Positions 60,581 to 64,000 of a stretch of 64,000 nt of DNA are shown piece by piece. Position 1 is the stretch's first letter. Each line of letters opens with the position of its first letter. The stretch is from DATKJS01 sp964551995 (lineage in GTDB: Bacteria; Acidobacteriota; Aminicenantia; Aminicenantales; Saccharicenantaceae): the NCBI GenBank assembly GCA_964551995.1, contig CAZKFD010000016.1, forward strand, positions 62,001 to 126,000. The letters are read 5' to 3'. The notes under the pieces were generated by a model. It had not been told where the DNA came from and did not search any database. It saw only the letters and a list, made by a program, of their open reading frames with translations. The position numbers and the translations under genes were made by a program.

Positions 60581-60758
60581 TGGTATAATGTTTATCGTTA
60601 AGCAAGGGATTTGTCCTCGCTTCAAACAACGCAATGAATGAGTAAAGGAAGGGGCCTGCGGCCTCATCGGTCATAAACTCCTCTCCTTTATCCAATTCAA
60701 ATATCTTCAGAAGAGGAAAGACTCGGGAGAGTTTTTCCATCGTCAAAAGGAGACGAGA
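60581..60758 (+). promoter_or_regulatory. Extended -10 promoter and long leader of the RRM gene
   Basis: TGGTATAAT (60581-60589) is an extended -10 box without a good -35. A leader of about 160 bases follows before the RRM start. Long leaders are typical of cold-inducible RNA-binding protein genes, where folding controls translation. The 60560-60758 gap holds no other gene. Confidence 0.55.
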
Positions 60759-61046
60759 ATGAATATCTACGTAGGCAACCTGGAAAGAGGCGTCAACGAG
60801 TCCGACCTGAGGGAGGCCTTTCAGCCTTACGGGGAAGTCACGTCCGCCTCGGTCATCAAGGACAAGTTCAGCGGCGAGTCCCGCGGTTTCGGGTTCGTCG
60901 AGATGCCGAACAGCACCGAAGCCCAGAAGGCCATCTCCATGCTGAACGGCAAGTCCCTGAAGGGCCGGACGGCCACGGTAAACGAGGCCAAGCCGCGCAC
61001 CGACAGGCCGAGGACCGGCGGCGGCTTCGGCAACCGGCGGTATTAA
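60759..61046 (+). CDS. RRM-type RNA-binding protein with Gly/Arg tail
   Basis: A 95-residue single RNA-recognition motif: RNP2 IYVGNL (3-8) and RNP1 SRGFGFVE (41-48) with the aromatic RNA-contacting residues in place. A short Gly/Arg-rich tail (RTGGGFGNRRY) follows. Bacterial single-RRM proteins are known as cold-inducible RNA chaperones. AAAGGAG precedes the start; a long leader is upstream and a hairpin follows (61108). Confidence 0.93.
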   Translation: MNIYVGNLERGVNESDLREAFQPYGEVTSASVIKDKFSGESRGFGFVEMPNSTEAQKAISMLNGKSLKGRTATVNEAKPRTDRPRTGGGFGNRRY

Positions 61047-61107
61047 GGCCCGCGGGACCGGAAGGTCCGCTTTTTCGACCCGGAGGGTTAGAAATGATGC
61101 CTTGAGA

Positions 61108-61142
61108 GGGGGCGGTCGGCTTGACCGCCCCCCCCCTTTTTT
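61108..61142 (+). terminator. Terminator after the RRM gene
   Basis: A ten-base stem (61108-61117 with 61123-61132) with a five-base loop, four C residues and six T residues. The C run between stem and T tract may weaken it. Confidence 0.65.
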
Positions 61143-61186
61143 CGCCTTGACGCGGCCAAAGGCGCAAACGGCAGGCGGAGCGCGGC

Positions 61187-61216
61187 TTGACAAGCCCGCC
61201 GCCGAACCTGTTTAAT
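61187..61216 (+). promoter_or_regulatory. Probable promoter of the nDsbD-like/selA/selD operon
   Basis: TTGACA (61187-61192) and TTTAAT (61211-61216), spacer 18 bases, 22 bases before the GTG at 61238. Confidence 0.5.
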
Positions 61217-61237
61217 GGATGGGCAAAGAGGCTCGCC

Positions 61238-61831
61238 GTGAAGAAAGCCGCCGCCATCCCCATCATCGCGTGTATCCTAGCCCTGATTCTGGCCGGCTTC
61301 AGCCGTGCAGACTTTCCTTCTGTCTTCTCCGCCGGCCGGACCCCGCAGGACGACCAGGTCGTCGAGGCCCAGGTCCTCCTCTCGCGCGACGGGGTCAAGC
61401 CCGGGGAGACCCTCAAGGCCGCCGTCCTCCTCAGGATCCAGCCCGGCTATCACATCAACGACAATGCTCCTCTCGACGAATTCCTTGTCCCGACGACCCT
61501 CACCATCGCCGATAACCCTGAGGTCGATGTCCTCGAGACCTGCTTCCCGCCCGGCCGCCGGGCGCGCTTCTCCTACAGCGAGGCCGAGCTCGTGGTCTAT
61601 GAAGGCGAGGCGACGCTCGGCATCATCCTCAGGGCGAAGCCGGGGGCCGCTCCAGGACTCTTGAAGCTCAGGGCCTCCCTCGGCTATCAGGCGTGCAACG
61701 ATATATCCTGCCTGCCCCCCAAGGAGCTGCCGATCCAGATCCCGGTCCCGGTCGTTCCGCCGTCGCAAGCCTGCCACGACCTCCACCAGGACGTGTTCTC
61801 CAAAATCTCCTTCAAGACTACCGCCAAATGA
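61238..61831 (+). CDS. Exported nDsbD-like (DsbD alpha domain) protein
   Basis: A 197-residue protein with an N-terminal signal or anchor segment (about 5-22) and one domain like the N-terminal periplasmic part of DsbD, including RIQPGYHINDNAP and GYQACNDISCLPP (Cys153 and Cys158). In DsbD this domain hands electrons to periplasmic disulphide proteins. The membrane and thioredoxin parts of DsbD are missing, so it works alone or with a partner. The GTG at 61238 follows AGAGG; the TTG at 61187 is the promoter. It overlaps selA by four bases. Confidence 0.78.
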   Translation: MKKAAAIPIIACILALILAGFSRADFPSVFSAGRTPQDDQVVEAQVLLSRDGVKPGETLKAAVLLRIQPGYHINDNAPLDEFLVPTTLTIADNPEVDVLETCFPPGRRARFSYSEAELVVYEGEATLGIILRAKPGAAPGLLKLRASLGYQACNDISCLPPKELPIQIPVPVVPPSQACHDLHQDVFSKISFKTTAK

Positions 61832-63231
61832 GCGAGTCGCCTCTCCGCAATCTCCCGTCCATCGAGGCTCTGCTCCGTGAACCGGCGGGCGAAGCCATGG
61901 TCCGGGAATACGGCCGTCCGGCCGTCGTCGCCGCCGCCCGCGCCGTCCTCGAGGGAGCGCGCTCCGAGATCCGGAAGAAAGAGCCGGGCGCCCCGCTTCC
62001 GGACATCTCCCCTGCCGCCCTACTCGACGGGATCAGGGCGAGCCTCTGCCGGAAGTTCCGCGCCTCCCTCGGCCCCGCCGTCAACGCGACCGGAGTCATC
62101 ATGCACTCCGGGCTTGGCCGGGCCGTCCTTTCGGAGGACGCGGCCGATGCCCTCCTGGCCGTCGCGCACGGCTATTCCACGCTGGCGCTCGACCTGGACA
62201 CGGGTCTCCGGACGTCCCGCGACCGCCACGTTGAGGGCCTTCTCCGCGAGCTCACCGGCGCCGAGGCCGCCACCGTCGCCAACAACAACGCCGCCGCGAC
62301 CGTCCTCATCCTGAACACGCTCGCCCGCGGCCGGGAGGTCATCGTGTCGCGCGGCCAGCTCGTCGAGATCGGCGGCTCCTTCCGCATGCCGGACGTCATG
62401 AAGATGAGCGGCGCCGTGCTGAGGGAAGTCGGGACGACGAACAAGACGCACCTCCGCGACTACGAGGAGGCGATCGGCGAGTCCACGGGCGCGATTCTCC
62501 GCGTTCACCACAGCAACTACCGGATCGTGGGTTTCGCCGAGGAACCCGGGATCGGGGAGCTCGTCGCGCTCGGCCGCAGCAGAGGCCTCCCGGTCGTCGA
62601 CGACCTGGGGAGCGGCGCTCTCGTCGACCTCAAGCCCTTCGGGCTCCAAGCCGAGCCCCTCGTCCAGGACAGCATCCGCGCCGGGGGCGACGTCGCCTGC
62701 TTCAGCGGCGACAAGCTGCTCGGCGGTCCCCAAGCGGGCATCATTGTCGGCCGCTCCCAATGGATCGCAAAGATCAAGAAGAACCCCCTGGCCCGGGCCT
62801 TCCGCTGCGGCAAGCTCAACCTGGCCGTGCTCGAAGCGACGCTCAAGCTCTTCCTCGCGCCGGACCGGCTCACCGAGCGGCATCCGATCTACCGGATGCT
62901 CGCCCTGAGCCCCGAGGCCCTCGGCCGTCGCGCCAAGAAGGTCGCGGCGGCGCTCAGAAAGTCGCTGCCGGGAGCGGTCCGGATCACGGTCGAAGACGGC
63001 GCGTCGCAGGTCGGGAGCGGGGCCGTGCCCGTTGAGACGATCCCCACCCGGGTCCTGGCCGTCGCCTCCCCGTCCCTGCCGGCTGGGGAGCTGGCCGCCA
63101 AGCTCCGCCGCCTCCAGCCGCCGGTGTTCACGCGGATCAGGAACAATGCCGTGCTCCTCGACTTCCGCACGATCCAGCCCGACGAGGACGACGTCGTCGA
63201 GCGGGCTCTCAAGGGGCTTTTTGCCGAATAG
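61828..63231 (+). CDS. selA: L-seryl-tRNA(Sec) selenium transferase
   Basis: Converts Ser-tRNA(Sec) to Sec-tRNA(Sec) with selenophosphate, a PLP decamer. The 467-residue protein has the SelA N-domain (LPSIEALL...), the block VNATGVIMHSGLGRAVLSE, HHSNYRIVGF and the PLP-binding Lys296 in SGDKLLGGPQAG. The length matches E. coli SelA. ATG overlaps the nDsbD-like stop (ATGA). With selD downstream, the organism should incorporate selenocysteine. Confidence 0.96.
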   Translation: MSESPLRNLPSIEALLREPAGEAMVREYGRPAVVAAARAVLEGARSEIRKKEPGAPLPDISPAALLDGIRASLCRKFRASLGPAVNATGVIMHSGLGRAVLSEDAADALLAVAHGYSTLALDLDTGLRTSRDRHVEGLLRELTGAEAATVANNNAAATVLILNTLARGREVIVSRGQLVEIGGSFRMPDVMKMSGAVLREVGTTNKTHLRDYEEAIGESTGAILRVHHSNYRIVGFAEEPGIGELVALGRSRGLPVVDDLGSGALVDLKPFGLQAEPLVQDSIRAGGDVACFSGDKLLGGPQAGIIVGRSQWIAKIKKNPLARAFRCGKLNLAVLEATLKLFLAPDRLTERHPIYRMLALSPEALGRRAKKVAAALRKSLPGAVRITVEDGASQVGSGAVPVETIPTRVLAVASPSLPAGELAAKLRRLQPPVFTRIRNNAVLLDFRTIQPDEDDVVERALKGLFAE

Positions 63232-63290
63232 GGCTGAAGGGGACGGTCTCCCGGGGCTGTCGCCATCGAACACAAAAGGAACGGGCGACG

Positions 63291-64000
63291 ATGATCGACT
63301 ATGAAAAACGCAAGCGCATCATGGGCCGGTCGGTCCGGCTCGGCCACTGCATCTGCAACCCCAAGGAGCCGTGCCCGTGCGATCTCTTCAAGCAAAAAAA
63401 CGTCTGCCTCTGCTCCGGCGAGCGCGAGGAAGACGCCCTCGAAAGCGTGCCGCTCACGACCCTCGTCGAAAACGCCGGCTGCGCTTCCAAGATCGGTCAG
63501 GAGGACCTGAAAAGGGCTCTCTCCGGGCTGCCCCGGATCTTCGATTCCCGCGTCCTCGTCTCCTCCGACACGTGCGACGACGCCGGGGTCTTCAGGCTCA
63601 ACGCCCGGACGGCCCTCGTCCAGTCCGTCGACCTCTTCACGCCGGTCGTCGACGACCCCTATGTCTTCGGCCAGATCGCGGCGGCCAATTCCGTGAGCGA
63701 CATCTACGCCATGGGCGGAAAGCCCCTGACGGCCCTCTCAGTCATCGCCTTCCCGGTCGAGCGCCTGAGTCCGCGCATCATGAACAAGATTCTCCAGGGC
63801 GGGATCGACAAGCTCGGGGAAGCCGGGGTGGTCGTCCTCGGCGGCCACAGCATCAAGGACAAGGAGATCAAGTTCGGCTTCGCCGTGACCGGAATCGTCC
63901 ATCCGGACAAAATGACGGTCAATAGCAAGGCGCGGCCCGGCGACGTGCTCGTCCTGACCAAGCCCATCGGGACGGGAACGCTGAGTTTCGCCCGGCAGAT
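63291..64000 (+). CDS. selD: Selenide, water dikinase with Cys-rich N-terminal extension (cut by window edge)
   Basis: Makes selenophosphate from selenide and ATP. The first 236 residues are present. The catalytic Cys64 and Lys67 lie in NAGCASK, followed by SSDTCDDAG and VQSVDLFTPVVDDPY with the ATP-binding aspartates and ANSVSDIYAMGGKPLTAL. Normal SelD starts about 10-20 residues before the catalytic Cys; here 63 precede it, with three CxC pairs at Cys20/22, Cys28/30 and Cys39/41 (HCICNPKEPCPCD, NVCLCSGER). These may bind a metal or iron-sulphur cluster, or selenium (inference). It is 59 bases behind selA. Confidence 0.94.
   Translation, partial: MIDYEKRKRIMGRSVRLGHCICNPKEPCPCDLFKQKNVCLCSGEREEDALESVPLTTLVENAGCASKIGQEDLKRALSGLPRIFDSRVLVSSDTCDDAGVFRLNARTALVQSVDLFTPVVDDPYVFGQIAAANSVSDIYAMGGKPLTALSVIAFPVERLSPRIMNKILQGGIDKLGEAGVVVLGGHSIKDKEIKFGFAVTGIVHPDKMTVNSKARPGDVLVLTKPIGTGTLSFARQ

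Noticed and set aside
58391..60667. Long minus-strand open frame (758 codons) opposite the lipoprotein gene
   Set aside because: Low-complexity, Asp/Arg/Gly/Val-rich translation with no motifs; the plus strand has a signal peptide, lipobox and promoter.
1..64000. CRISPR array, tRNA, rRNA or prophage
   Set aside because: No regular direct repeats, cloverleaf or rRNA-like segments, and no integrase or phage structural genes were seen in either strand.

Overview
The window reads as one continuous stretch of a high-GC bacterial chromosome with tightly packed operons, ATG/GTG/TTG starts, clear Shine-Dalgarno sites and many recognisable sigma70-type promoters (TTGACA/TATAAT-like). Gene content (AcnB-type aconitase, paired class III aminotransferases with a CoA-transferase and a thiolase, OPT peptide transporter, M14-type peptidase remnant, DUF5107/TPR and DUF4861 secreted proteins, SelA/SelD, lipoproteins with TPR or propeller domains) suggests an anaerobic or microaerobic, peptide- and sugar-degrading diderm of the Acidobacteriota/Aminicenantes type. 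That placement is an inference from gene content; no rRNA gene is present to confirm it. No tRNA, rRNA, CRISPR array, prophage or complete insertion sequence was seen.

Layout. 1-5.9 kb: 5' part of mreB, an OPT transporter, def-fmt (translation initiation), an M23 endopeptidase and an SDR oxidoreductase. 6-11 kb: a TCA block, acnB divergent from icd and mdh. 11-15.3 kb: a transport-regulation block in which an EIIA-Ntr-like protein, two TrkA/RCK proteins and a membrane-anchored universal stress protein are divergent from an APC permease. 15.3-22 kb: secreted proteins (an MBL-fold protein lacking its metal motif, a DUF5107-TPR lipoprotein, a broken M14 peptidase gene, a ChaN-PDZ protein). 22-25.5 kb: an MFS permease and an EF-G paralogue. 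25.6-31.2 kb: a five-gene operon of two aminotransferases, a thiolase and both subunits of a CoA-transferase, probably for amino acid fermentation. 31.3-38.8 kb: ileS-lspA-lgt-rluD and nadC-nadB. 38.8-42.4 kb: tldD-pmbA and a nitroreductase, separated by an inverted-repeat element. 42.7-47 kb: KDG kinase and KDPG aldolase, an ornithine cyclodeaminase homologue and a DUF4861 protein. 47-51.7 kb: an operon that looks like lysine/threonine biosynthesis (dapA-like, thrB, dapH, an M20 deacetylase, an aminotransferase). 51.7-54.5 kb: a TPR protein, a PIG-L deacetylase and nagB. 54.5-57.6 kb: a YtrA-type GntR regulator, an ABC ATPase, and an ABC permease fused to a beta-propeller. 57.7-61 kb: a second copy of the inverted-repeat element, a tandem USP, a large lipoprotein and an RRM protein behind a long leader. 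61.2-64 kb: an nDsbD-like protein, selA and the start of a selD with an unusual Cys-rich N-terminus.

Most interesting: (a) the APC/RCK/USP/EIIA module; (b) the ABC permease-propeller fusion under an apparent self-regulating YtrA operator; (c) the selenium operon with the Cys-rich SelD, together with an in-frame TGA in a decayed M14 gene elsewhere in the window; (d) a DapA-family enzyme that keeps the Schiff-base lysine but has lost the whole proton relay, inside a DAP operon; (e) two copies of a palindromic GGGGACACAATAC element in intergenic spaces.
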